From: an uncultured Eubacteriales bacterium
Lineage (GTDB): Bacteria; Bacillota_A; Clostridia; Oscillospirales; Oscillospiraceae
DNA: 19,166 nt
Reading direction: 5' to 3'
Assembly: GCA_949451265.1 (NCBI GenBank)
Contig: CASTQR010000012.1
Span: forward strand, 1-19,166
The notes beneath the pieces were generated by a model, which made no database searches, was not told the origin of the DNA, and saw only the letters and a program-made list of their open reading frames with translations. Shown in pieces: positions 1-6,870 of this stretch. Within the stretch, counting starts at the first letter, position 1. Every line of letters starts with the position of its first letter. A program made the position numbers and the translations under genes.

Positions 1-4
1 AGTT

Positions 5-33
5 GATGCCGTAGGCGTTCAGCCCACGGCATC
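5..33 (-). terminator. Inverted repeat, possible terminator after tRNA-Pro
   Basis: GATGCCGT (5-12) pairs perfectly with ACGGCATC (26-33), and GGC/GCC (14-16/22-24) extends the stem across one A-C mismatch around a 5-nt loop. It lies about 20 nt past the 3' end of the tRNA on the minus strand, where a terminator is expected. Any U-tract would fall at or beyond the window edge, so the terminator role is a guess. It could be another structured element. Confidence 0.3.
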
Positions 34-51
34 TAAACTGTTCGGTTCTTT

Positions 52-127
<76 letters not shown>

Positions 128-179
128 CTATGAACTTTGCCCCATCTGCCCCGCACAAGGCCCCAGACGGAACCAAAAC

Positions 180-208
180 ATTATACCCGATTTCCTTGCG
201 TTTTGCAA
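180..208 (-). promoter_or_regulatory. Promoter for tRNA-Pro
   Basis: On the minus strand a perfect -10 TATAAT (180-185) lies 17 nt from a -35 TTGCAA (203-208, 4 of 6 consensus). Initiation would fall about 45 nt upstream of the mature tRNA 5' end, leaving a short leader for RNase P removal. Confidence 0.65.
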
Positions 209-224
209 GCGCCTATGATAAAAT
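196..224 (+). promoter_or_regulatory. Possible divergent promoter for trmB-GNAT
   Basis: TTGCGT (196-201) and TAAAAT (219-224) are separated by 17 nt and point at the downstream methyltransferase gene. The site overlaps the tRNA promoter on the other strand, so the two transcription units may compete for polymerase. The -10 matches consensus at 5 of 6 positions; the -35 is weak. Confidence 0.4.
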
Positions 225-288
225 AATCCCCAAATAGATTTTCCCCCGCAATTCCCCGCGGCTTGGGAAAACAGACGAGGTGACCGCG

Positions 289-1410
289 ATGCGGATGCGT
301 AAAAAGAAAAACCTGGCCCCCCGGATGGACGCCTGCGGGGCGCTGCTGGTGTCCGATCCGGCGGCGGAAAAAGGCCGCTGGCGGGAGCGCAAGCCTGACG
401 CCGTCAAGCTCCGCCTGGAGCTGGGCTGCGGCAAGGGCCGCTTCACCGCCGAGACTGCCGCCGCCCACCCCGGGGATCTGTACGTGGCGGTAGAGCGGGT
501 GCCCGACGCCATGGTCATCGCCATGGAGCGGTGTCAGGCCCTGGGTCTCACCAACGTGCTTTTCATCGACGGCGACGCCGCTGCCCTGGACGAATACTTC
601 GCCCCCGGCGAGGTGGATCTGATCTACATCAATTTCTGCGACCCCTGGCCATCCGTCAAGCACTCCCGCCGCCGCCTCACCCATGAGGGCTTCCTGCGGG
701 GCTACCGCCGGGTGCTGCGGGACGGAGGGGAGATCCACTTCAAAACCGACAACCGCGACTTGTTTGAGTGGTCCCTGTTCCAGTTTCCCAAGGCGGGCTT
801 CGCCCTGTCCGAGGTGACCCGGAACCTCCACGAACACGGCGTCCAAGGCGTCATGACCGACTACGAGGAGAAATTCCACGCCCTGGGCACCCCGATCAAC
901 CGCTGTGTGGGCACCATGGGCCCCTTGCCCGACGTGCCGCTGTCTGAGTTGATGGGCCGCCGCCTGCCGGGGTGGGGCGTCCGCCCCGCCACGCCGGAGG
1001 ATCTGCCCGCCCTGCTGGCCCTCTCCAAACTCTGGGCGGAGGAGGAGATCACCTACGGCTACGCCCCCACCAGCCCGGAGGCGTTCACGAACTGCCGGTG
1101 CTGGGTGGCCGAGGCGGAGGGCAAGCTGGTCGGCTACGCCGCCGGAAGGGTGGAGGAGGCCCAGCGGGACATTGAGATCCAAAAGAGCGGTGACCGCTAT
1201 TTCGAGCTGGAGGAGCTATACGCCCATCCGGACTTCCGAAGCCAGGGCATCGGCCGCCTTCTCCTGGAACGGGTGGAGCGGGAGGCGCGGCAGGACGGCC
1301 TGACCCTCCTGATGCTGAACGCCGCCAACCGGGCTCACGCCCCGCTGTTGAATTTCTACCTCCGGGAGGGCCTGACGCCCCACCATATCCGTTTGTTCAA
1401 AACGCTGTAA
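289..1410 (+). CDS. trmB: tRNA (guanine-N7)-methyltransferase fused to a GNAT acetyltransferase
   Basis: A 373-aa protein with two domains. Residues 1 to about 225 are a TrmB Rossmann methyltransferase: the SAM loop ELGCGKG (44-50), the hallmark NFCDPWP (115-121) followed by a basic RRRL stretch, and TDYEEKF near the domain end (190-196). TrmB makes m7G46 in tRNA variable loops. Residues about 231-373 are a GNAT fold with the acetyl-CoA loop RSQGIG (317-322) and a C-terminal NFYLREGL typical of the family. TrmB alone is usually about 210-240 aa, so the acetyltransferase is a genuine extra domain in the same uninterrupted frame. ATG 289 is preferred over the GTG at 280 because GAGG (277-280) sits 8 nt before it. 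The GNAT substrate is unknown. The gene sits beside a tRNA gene, possibly by chance. Confidence 0.94.
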   Translation: MRMRKKKNLAPRMDACGALLVSDPAAEKGRWRERKPDAVKLRLELGCGKGRFTAETAAAHPGDLYVAVERVPDAMVIAMERCQALGLTNVLFIDGDAAALDEYFAPGEVDLIYINFCDPWPSVKHSRRRLTHEGFLRGYRRVLRDGGEIHFKTDNRDLFEWSLFQFPKAGFALSEVTRNLHEHGVQGVMTDYEEKFHALGTPINRCVGTMGPLPDVPLSELMGRRLPGWGVRPATPEDLPALLALSKLWAEEEITYGYAPTSPEAFTNCRCWVAEAEGKLVGYAAGRVEEAQRDIEIQKSGDRYFELEELYAHPDFRSQGIGRLLLERVEREARQDGLTLLMLNAANRAHAPLLNFYLREGLTPHHIRLFKTL

Positions 1411-1504
1411 CCGGCCGAAAGCCCGCCCAGGCAGACTGAACTGCCCCCGTCAAGTAGACAGCGAAATAATGGAAAGAAAGTTCACAGCGCTGCGGCGCTG
1501 TGGC

Positions 1505-1557
1505 AACCGCAGATTCCGATTGGCGGCTAAAGCAGCCGACCGGAATCTGCGGTTTTT
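1505..1557 (+). terminator. Strong hairpin terminator downstream of trmB-GNAT
   Basis: AACCGCAGATTCCG (1505-1518) pairs perfectly with CGGAATCTGCGGTT (1541-1554), and a run of five T follows at 1553-1557. A second hairpin, CACAGCGC/GCGCTGTG with a 4-nt loop (1483-1502), stands just before it. Both lie in the IS remnant, so the upstream gene may be using a terminator brought by the element. Confidence 0.75.
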
Positions 1558-1678
1558 ATGCCGCTAAATACAGGTTGTATTTCTCCATCGGCGTAAGGAT
1601 GCCGAGATTGCGCTGCACACGATAGTTGCTGTAATAACGGATATAATTTTCGATCATATCCACCAACTCTTTCTTGCT
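1556..1678 (-). pseudogene. IS3-family transposase, C-terminal fragment
   Basis: About 40 residues on the minus strand end in a stop at 1556-1558. They include ENYIRYYSNYRVQ and then GILTPMEKY, which match the usual end of IS3/IS150-type OrfB transposases (a YI-x-YYN-x-R block, then L-x-x-x-TP-x-x-Y). No DDE catalytic core, start codon or ribosome site is present, so this is a broken remnant. Confidence 0.6.
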
Positions 1679-1699
1679 GGGCGATCCTCCGACCCAGCC

Positions 1700-2383
1700 T
1701 CAGACCACAAAGCGGTATCCCAGTCCGCGGACGGTCTGGATATAGACCGGCTTCGATGGATCCTCCTCGATTTTCTGCCGCAGCCGGTTGATATACACCA
1801 TAATGGCGTTCTCATCCACAATGGCCGAACCCCAGACCAAATCATAGATCATGTCCTTGGTGAAAATCCGGTTTACATTATCCAGGAACAGCTTCATCAT
1901 GGCGTTTTCCTTGGAGGAGAGCACAATCTCCTTCCCATCCTTGTAAAACCGAAGGGTGCTGGTATCGTACCGGAAGGGCCCTGCGGCAATGACGCCGCCC
2001 GATCCGCCCAGCCCGCCCCGGCTGCGGCGGATCAGCGCCTTCACCTTGGCCCCCAGGGTCACCGGGTTGAAGGGCTTGGTCAGGTAGTCGTCCGCGCCGA
2101 TGTCCAGGCCGTAGAGGGCGTCGTAGTCCTCCCGGCGCCCGCTGACGATGATGATGGGCAGCCGGATACCACGGCCCCGGAGGGTCTGCACCACCTCGAA
2201 GCCGTCCATCCCAGGCATATTCACATCCAGCAGCATCAGGTCATAGCGGCCCTGTCCCGCCAGCCTGATGGCCTCGCCGCCGTCCCGGGCCACGTCGGAT
2301 TCGATCCCGCTGCTGCGCATCACCTTGCCCAGCATGGTCAGCACCGCCTCGTCGTCGTCCACAATCAGCACACGGTCCGCCAT
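1700..2383 (-). CDS. OmpR/PhoB-family response regulator
   Basis: A 227-aa regulator. The N-terminal receiver has the acidic pocket VDDDE (8-12), phospho-acceptor D53 in LLDVNMPG, switch residue S81 and conserved K103 in LTKPF. A winged-helix Trans_reg_C domain follows (about 135-227), with DLVWGS, the recognition-helix region VYINRLRQKIE and the terminal RGLGYRF wing. Length is normal and the C-terminus is intact despite the IS remnant beside it. Start ATG 2383 is the first M of the receiver fold. The gene diverges from the histidine kinase at 2510, with 126 bp between them, so the two are a probable cognate pair. Its targets are unknown; the flavin/Rnf operon just past the kinase is the obvious candidate. 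Confidence 0.95.
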   Translation of the reverse strand: MADRVLIVDDDEAVLTMLGKVMRSSGIESDVARDGGEAIRLAGQGRYDLMLLDVNMPGMDGFEVVQTLRGRGIRLPIIIVSGRREDYDALYGLDIGADDYLTKPFNPVTLGAKVKALIRRSRGGLGGSGGVIAAGPFRYDTSTLRFYKDGKEIVLSSKENAMMKLFLDNVNRIFTKDMIYDLVWGSAIVDENAIMVYINRLRQKIEEDPSKPVYIQTVRGLGYRFVV

Positions 2384-2423
2384 CCCGTCCCGCCCCCTTT
2401 ACAGTCAAGCCTTCTTATGGTAG

Positions 2424-2453
2424 ATTATAGCATATCCCGGTTCCCATATGCAA
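2424..2453 (-). promoter_or_regulatory. Promoter for the response regulator gene
   Basis: On the minus strand an extended -10 (TGC then TATAAT, hexamer at 2424-2429) lies 18 nt from a weak -35 TTGCAT (2448-2453). The extended -10 probably compensates for the poor -35. A matching clear promoter for the divergent kinase was not found in this gap. Confidence 0.6.
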
Positions 2454-2509
2454 GCCCCGCCGGATCACAGGCGGGCCGCCGTCTCCAAGGAAAGGCAGGG
2501 AGGACGACC

Positions 2510-4255
2510 ATGGAAGAAAAACGCCCCGGCCCCCGGCACAGCCCCGCCGTCCCCGCCCTGGCGCTGGCGGCCATCCTGGTGGGGCTGCTGGCTATGTACG
2601 GCGTGTTCACCAAAACCCAGCAGCTGCTGGTGGACGGGCAGGACGGCCAGCTCACCAAGACCGCCCAGTCGGTGGACAACAACATCATGGGCCACTTCGC
2701 CTGGTACTGCTCCGACCTGGAGTACATCACCACCCGCACGGGCTTCCTCCGGGCGGAGAAAGGCTACCTCAGCGGCGGCGGGGCGGAGGATCTGCTCTAC
2801 TACCTGCGGGAGAGCCCCCTGCCCAAGACCGTCATGGTGGAGTCCATGCTGGTGCTGCGGGAGGGGGAGGTGGCCCTGTCCACCGGGGACAGCACCGGCT
2901 ACGCCTTCCTGGCCCCCATCGGCCAAATCGGCCAGGTGGGCATCTCCCTGTGGGCGGACGGGGCGGGGCGGCCCTACGTGGCCCTGACCCTGGACAAGGG
3001 GGAGCTGGGCTACGCCGCCCTCATTGACGGAGAGGTGTTTTTCACCATCGCCGAGGAGCAGACCGCCGCCGACCGCGCCGACCGCATCCTGGTGCTGGAC
3101 GCCGCCGAGCGGTTCTTCTTCCACCGCACCCAGGAGGGCATCCGGGTGGATCCGGTGGAGCGGTTAGACCCTGCCGCCCACAGCAGCCTCCGGGTGATGC
3201 TGGAGGCACAGCGGGCGGGAGAGCCCCAGGCCAGCTTTTTCCAGGCCAGCGGACAGCCGGCGGGAGGGAGCTACACCGCGCGGATGTCTATCCTCCCCGC
3301 CTCAAGCAACGAGAACGGCTGCTTCACCGTGGGGGTGGCCCGGAACTACGACCAGGTGGCCAGCCCCTTCCGGACCGCCGCCGTCCAGATGGCGCTGTGC
3401 GGGGTGCTGGTGATGGCGGGGACGGCGCTGCTGGGCCTGTTTCTGGTGCGCTCCCGCCGGGGACAGCGGCAGGCCCAGGAGGAGCTGGCAATGCTGCGGG
3501 CTAAGGCGGAGGCCATGGAGGAGCTGAACCTCCAGACCCAGGCCATGGCCCACCGGCAGCGGCTGGAGTCCATCGGCACCCTCACCTCCGGCATCGCCCA
3601 CGAGTTCAACAACCTGCTTACCCCCATCATGGGCTACAGCCTGCTGATCCTGGAAAAGCTGCCCCAGGAGGACACGGAGCTCTACGACAACGCCCTGGAG
3701 ATCTACAACGCCTCCCAGAAGGCCAAGCGGATCATCTCCCGGCTGTCCAACCTGTCCCGGAAGGGCATCCCCGGGGAGCTGCGGCCCGTGCGGCTGGACC
3801 CGCTGGCGGCCCAGGTGCTGGAGGTGGCCTCCCCCGCCCGGCCCAAGACGGTACGGGTGGAGACGGGCCTTGCTGCCGGGGACGGCCTGATCCTGGGGGA
3901 CGAGACCCAGCTGTTCCAGCTCACGCTGAACCTGGTGCTGAACGCATTCGAGGCCCTGTCCGGGCAGGGCGGCGTGGTGCGGGTGTCCACCAGGGCGGAC
4001 GGGGACCGGGTGTGCCTCCGGGTGGCGGACAACGGCCCCGGCGTCCCGGAGGAGGTCAAGGCCAGCATCTTCGATCCCTTCTTTACCACCAAGGGCTCGG
4101 GCAAGGGCATCGGCCTGGGGCTTGCCATCGTCCAGCAGATCGTGGAGGCCCACGGCGCCTCCATCACCCTGGACAGCGCCGCGGGCCAGGGCACCGCCTT
4201 CACCGTGACCTTCCCCGCCGCCCCGCCGGGGGCAGGGGAGACATCCGTTTCTTAA
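2510..4255 (+). CDS. Membrane sensor histidine kinase
   Basis: A 581-aa kinase. TM1 is at about 15-33 and TM2 at about 293-313, enclosing an extracytoplasmic sensor of about 260 residues that I cannot assign to a named domain. A short coiled coil (QAQEELAMLRAKAEAMEEL) leads into the dimerisation helix with phospho-acceptor H364 in GIAHEFNN. The catalytic domain follows, with the N box (LNLVLNAFEAL), ADNGPGVP, FDPFFTTK and GKGIGLGLAIV. The AHEFNN H-box is of the NtrB/DctB-like type, whereas the divergent partner regulator is OmpR-type. ATG 2510 is chosen because GGGAGG lies 6 nt upstream; an in-frame ATG at 2417 has no such site and falls in the promoter zone. The flavin/Rnf operon starts 76 bp downstream with no terminator between, so read-through is possible. 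Confidence 0.92.
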   Translation: MEEKRPGPRHSPAVPALALAAILVGLLAMYGVFTKTQQLLVDGQDGQLTKTAQSVDNNIMGHFAWYCSDLEYITTRTGFLRAEKGYLSGGGAEDLLYYLRESPLPKTVMVESMLVLREGEVALSTGDSTGYAFLAPIGQIGQVGISLWADGAGRPYVALTLDKGELGYAALIDGEVFFTIAEEQTAADRADRILVLDAAERFFFHRTQEGIRVDPVERLDPAAHSSLRVMLEAQRAGEPQASFFQASGQPAGGSYTARMSILPASSNENGCFTVGVARNYDQVASPFRTAAVQMALCGVLVMAGTALLGLFLVRSRRGQRQAQEELAMLRAKAEAMEELNLQTQAMAHRQRLESIGTLTSGIAHEFNNLLTPIMGYSLLILEKLPQEDTELYDNALEIYNASQKAKRIISRLSNLSRKGIPGELRPVRLDPLAAQVLEVASPARPKTVRVETGLAAGDGLILGDETQLFQLTLNLVLNAFEALSGQGGVVRVSTRADGDRVCLRVADNGPGVPEEVKASIFDPFFTTKGSGKGIGLGLAIVQQIVEAHGASITLDSAAGQGTAFTVTFPAAPPGAGETSVS

Positions 4256-4260
4256 CAATG

Positions 4261-4290
4261 ATTAAGGCTGGTTATATCTCTCATTAAGGC
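4261..4290 (+). promoter_or_regulatory. Direct repeats ATTAAGGC upstream of the flavin/Rnf operon
   Basis: ATTAAGGC occurs at 4261-4268 and again at 4283-4290, exactly 22 bp apart, i.e. two helical turns, in the only gap between the kinase and the operon. OmpR-family regulators commonly bind direct repeats spaced in helical phase, so this is a candidate site for the divergent regulator. No convincing -10/-35 pair was found here. Confidence 0.3.
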
Positions 4291-4331
4291 GGCAGGCGTA
4301 AACTGGTCGAAAAAGGGAGGTGGTATTTGTG

Positions 4332-4682
4332 ATGGAGCATCTGGTGGAGCTGGTGCTGGAGGTGCTGATCCCCCTGTGCGAGATGATGGGGATTCTGGTC
4401 ATCGCCGTGTCCACCTGCACCGCCTTCTGGCAGTATTTCCGGGGGCTGTTCACCCGCACCCCCGGGGATGTGAAGTCCCAGCTGGCCTCCGGCCTGGCCC
4501 TGAGCCTGGAGTTCAAGATGGCCGCGGAGATTCTCAAGACCGTGCTGGTCCGGGACATGACCGAGCTGATGGTGCTGGGCGCCGTCATCATCCTGCGTGC
4601 TTTGCTTTCATTCCTGATCCACTTTGAAATGAAGCAGCATGATACACCCAAACACGAGACCATAGGAGGAATTGTAAAATGA
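4332..4682 (+). CDS. DUF1622-like small membrane protein
   Basis: A 116-aa protein that opens with a long hydrophobic helix (LEVLIPLCEMMGILVIAVST), has a polar middle (residues about 36-50), then LALSLEFKMAAEILKT and a C-terminal helix ending in LRALLSFLIHFEM. The 'LSLEF-AAEI-T' block followed by 'VIILRALLSFLIHFE' matches DUF1622 as I remember it; function is unknown. ATG 4332 lies 11 nt after GGGAGG (4315-4320); GTG 4329 is 8 nt after it and equally possible. The stop overlaps the next start in ATGA (4679-4682), so the lipoprotein is translationally coupled to it. It is the first gene of the flavin/Rnf operon. I infer a membrane role in that system, without direct proof. Confidence 0.8.
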   Translation: MEHLVELVLEVLIPLCEMMGILVIAVSTCTAFWQYFRGLFTRTPGDVKSQLASGLALSLEFKMAAEILKTVLVRDMTELMVLGAVIILRALLSFLIHFEMKQHDTPKHETIGGIVK

Positions 4683-5770
4683 AACGGATTACTGCCCTGC
4701 TGCTGTCCGCCCTGCTCCTGCTGTCCGCCCTGGCGGGCTGCGGCACCACCGTGGTGGTGATGGGCCCCGGAGAGGGACAGCCCGCCCAGACCGACAAGCC
4801 CGCCCCCGCCACCCAGCCCCCCGCCGAGACCCAGCCCGCCTCCAGCGGCGGGGACGCCGTCAAGACCGGCCTTGCCGTGATCCCCGGCCTAGGCAGCAGC
4901 AAGGACGCCTCCGCCGAGGAGGACGGCGTGGCTCAGAGCGACATCCTGCTGGTGGCGGTCACCGTGGGGGACGATGGCGTCATCGACAGCTGCGTCATCG
5001 ACAGCATCCAGGCCAAGATCAAGTTCAATACCTCCGGCGCGCTGACTACCGATCCCGCCGCCACTTTCCCCAGCAAGAACGAGCTGGGCGACGACTACGG
5101 GATGCGCAAGGCCAGCTCCATCGGCAAGGAGTGGAACGAACAGCTGGCCGCCCTGGCGGACTACGCCAAGGGCAAGACCGTGGAGGAGCTGAAGACCATG
5201 GCCGTGGGCGAGGACGGCAAGGCCGGGGACGTGGATCTGGCCGCCTCCGTCACCCTGTACATCGGCTCCTTCGTGGACGGCATTGAGGCCGCCGTGAAGA
5301 ACGCCGCCCACATGGGCGCCTCCAAGGGCGACAAGCTGGGTCTGGCCAGCGAGACCAACATGAGCAAGAGCAAGGACGCCTCCGCCGAGGGTGACGGCCT
5401 GGCCCAGGCCTACGCCACCATCGCCGCCGTCACCTTCAACGGCGGCACCGTCACCAGCTGCTACATCGACGCGGTGCAGGCCAACGTGAACTTCGACACC
5501 GCGGGCCACATCACCACCGATCTCACCGCCGCCCCCAAGACCAAGAACGAGCTGGGCGACGACTATGGGATGCGGAAGGCCAGCTCCATCGGTAAGGAGT
5601 GGAACGAGCAGGCCGCCGGCTTCTGCGCCTACGTCACCGGCAAGACCGTGGCGGAGGTCAAGGGCCTGGCCGTGGACGAGGGCGGCAAGGCCGCCGACGC
5701 GGATCTGGCCGCCACCGTCACCGTGGGCATCGGCGAGTTCCAGACGCTGATCGAGAAAGCTTCGAAGTAA
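4679..5770 (+). CDS. Tandem-domain surface lipoprotein, PplA-like
   Basis: A 363-aa lipoprotein. The signal peptide ends in LSALAGC with lipidated C21; a Pro/Gln/Thr-rich linker (about 30-58) follows. Then come two copies of one domain, about 61-209 and 219-363. Each has a KDASAE-DG-AQ opening, an (A)VTV/F...V..C-ID..QA.(I/V).F strand block, ELGDDYGMRKASSIGKEW, and GKTV.E(L/V)K...DLAA(S/T)VT..IG.F. The repeats share a 22-residue identical block (134-155 and 290-311). From memory the domain resembles PplA, a flavinylated lipoprotein of Listeria extracellular electron transfer; this needs a search. Neither copy has the usual [ST]GA[TS] ApbE target motif. ApbE is encoded 21 bp downstream. The inferred role is a surface redox carrier; a solute- or flavin-binding lipoprotein is the alternative. 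Confidence 0.82.
   Translation: MKRITALLLSALLLLSALAGCGTTVVVMGPGEGQPAQTDKPAPATQPPAETQPASSGGDAVKTGLAVIPGLGSSKDASAEEDGVAQSDILLVAVTVGDDGVIDSCVIDSIQAKIKFNTSGALTTDPAATFPSKNELGDDYGMRKASSIGKEWNEQLAALADYAKGKTVEELKTMAVGEDGKAGDVDLAASVTLYIGSFVDGIEAAVKNAAHMGASKGDKLGLASETNMSKSKDASAEGDGLAQAYATIAAVTFNGGTVTSCYIDAVQANVNFDTAGHITTDLTAAPKTKNELGDDYGMRKASSIGKEWNEQAAGFCAYVTGKTVAEVKGLAVDEGGKAADADLAATVTVGIGEFQTLIEKASK
5075..5611 (+). repeat. 69-bp near-identical internal direct repeat
   Basis: Positions 5075-5143 and 5543-5611, 468 bp apart, differ at about four bases by eye. They encode the identical ELGDDYGMRKASSIGKEW core of the two lipoprotein domains. Most of the rest of the two domains has diverged more, so this block is either strongly constrained or recently homogenised by gene conversion. 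Confidence 0.85.
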
Positions 5771-5791
5771 AAGCACAGGAGGGTGAGGAAG

Positions 5792-6826
5792 ATGAGACGG
5801 CGTATCCCGGCGCTGGCGCTGGCGTTGGCCCTGCTGCTGGGCGGGTGCGCCCCACAAGGCGCCCCGGGGCAGGGGCCCCATCGGTTTGAGGCCAGCTTCC
5901 TCACCCTCTTTGACACCGTGACCACCATCGTGGGCTACGCGGACACGGAGGAGGAATTCCGCCAGACCGCCCAGGAGCTCCACGACAGCCTGCTGGAATA
6001 CCACGAGCTGTTCGACATCTACCACGAATACGCGGGCATGAACAACCTGAAAACCGTCAACGATCACGCCGGGGGGGAGCCTGTGGAGGTAGATCCCCGG
6101 CTCATCGACCTGCTGCTGTTCTGCCGGGAGCTGGGGGAGCTCACCGGCTGGCGGGTAGACGTGACCATGGGCAGCGTGCTGGCCCTGTGGCACGAGGCCC
6201 GCAGCGACGGCGTGGATGACCCGGAACACGCAGCCCTCCCCGACGATGGCGCGTTGGAGGAGGCGGCAAAGCACACGGGCTTTGACCTGCTGGAGATCGA
6301 CCAGGAGGCGTCCACCCTCCGGCTCACTGACCCCCTGGCCCGGCTGGACGTGGGGGCGGTGGCCAAGGGCTACGCCGTGGAGCGGGTGTGCGAGGCCGCC
6401 CCGCCGGGGCTGCTGGTGAGCGTGGGCGGCAACGTCCGGGCCACCGGGCCCAAGCCCACCGGGGAGCCCTGGGTGGTGGGCGTCCAGCAGCCGGACGGGG
6501 AGCGGCAGGACTACCTCCACACCCTGTACGTCTCCGACCTGTCCGTGGTCAGCAGCGGTGACTACCAGCGGTATTACACCGTGGACGGCGTGCGCTACCA
6601 CCATATCATCGACCCGGACACCCGGTATCCCGCCACGCGCTGGAGGGCGGTCACCGTGCTGTGCGCCGACTCGGGGCTGGCGGACGGGCTGTCCACCGCC
6701 CTGTTCCTCCTGCCCCAGGCGGAGGGGGAGGCCCTGGCAAAAAAGTGCGGGGCCCAGGCCCTGTGGGTGGCCCCCGATGGCACGCTGACCTATACCGACG
6801 GCTTCCGGGAGGCCATCCGCACCTGA
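5792..6826 (+). CDS. apbE: FAD:protein FMN transferase (ApbE), lipoprotein form
   Basis: A 344-aa ApbE. It attaches FMN from FAD by a phosphoester bond to Thr/Ser in target proteins on the outer face of the membrane. The signal peptide ends in LLGGC with lipidated C19. Conserved blocks are LDVGAVAKGYA (185-195), SVGGN (210-214), SSGDYQRYY (254-262), HHIIDPDTRYP (270-280) and the metal-binding DGLSTALF (298-305). ATG 5792 is preferred to GTG 5783 because AGGAGGG (5777-5783) covers the latter and sits 8 nt before the former. It lies between the lipoprotein and rnfC. RnfD and RnfG in the same operon carry its target motif, so they are its likely substrates. Confidence 0.96.
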   Translation: MRRRIPALALALALLLGGCAPQGAPGQGPHRFEASFLTLFDTVTTIVGYADTEEEFRQTAQELHDSLLEYHELFDIYHEYAGMNNLKTVNDHAGGEPVEVDPRLIDLLLFCRELGELTGWRVDVTMGSVLALWHEARSDGVDDPEHAALPDDGALEEAAKHTGFDLLEIDQEASTLRLTDPLARLDVGAVAKGYAVERVCEAAPPGLLVSVGGNVRATGPKPTGEPWVVGVQQPDGERQDYLHTLYVSDLSVVSSGDYQRYYTVDGVRYHHIIDPDTRYPATRWRAVTVLCADSGLADGLSTALFLLPQAEGEALAKKCGAQALWVAPDGTLTYTDGFREAIRT

Positions 6827-6870
6827 GCAATCCCGTTTGGAACCCATTTCAACCTTGAGAGGTGATGTGT

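Larger units (their letters stand above)
1437..1690. mobile_element. Remnant of one end of an IS3-family element
   Basis: The stretch from 1437 opens with TGAACTGCCCCCGTCAAGTA, which resembles the terminal inverted repeats of IS3-family elements (from memory). It holds a transposase 3' fragment on the minus strand (1556-1678) and two hairpins between the repeat and the transposase stop. The rest of the transposase and the other terminus are missing. The left end of the RR gene (stop at 1700) lies immediately beyond it, but that gene looks complete. The boundary near 1690 is approximate. Confidence 0.55.

Noticed and set aside
2417..2509. An upstream in-frame ATG for the sensor kinase
   Set aside because: It has no ribosome site, overlaps the -10 of the divergent regulator promoter, and adds 31 residues before the membrane helix; ATG 2510 has GGGAGG at the right distance.
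4889..6847. A 652-codon open frame on the minus strand
   Set aside because: It is antisense to the lipoprotein and apbE genes, which have clear domains and ribosome sites. Its translation is low-complexity Gly/Val/Leu/His/Gln, as expected opposite GC-rich genes.
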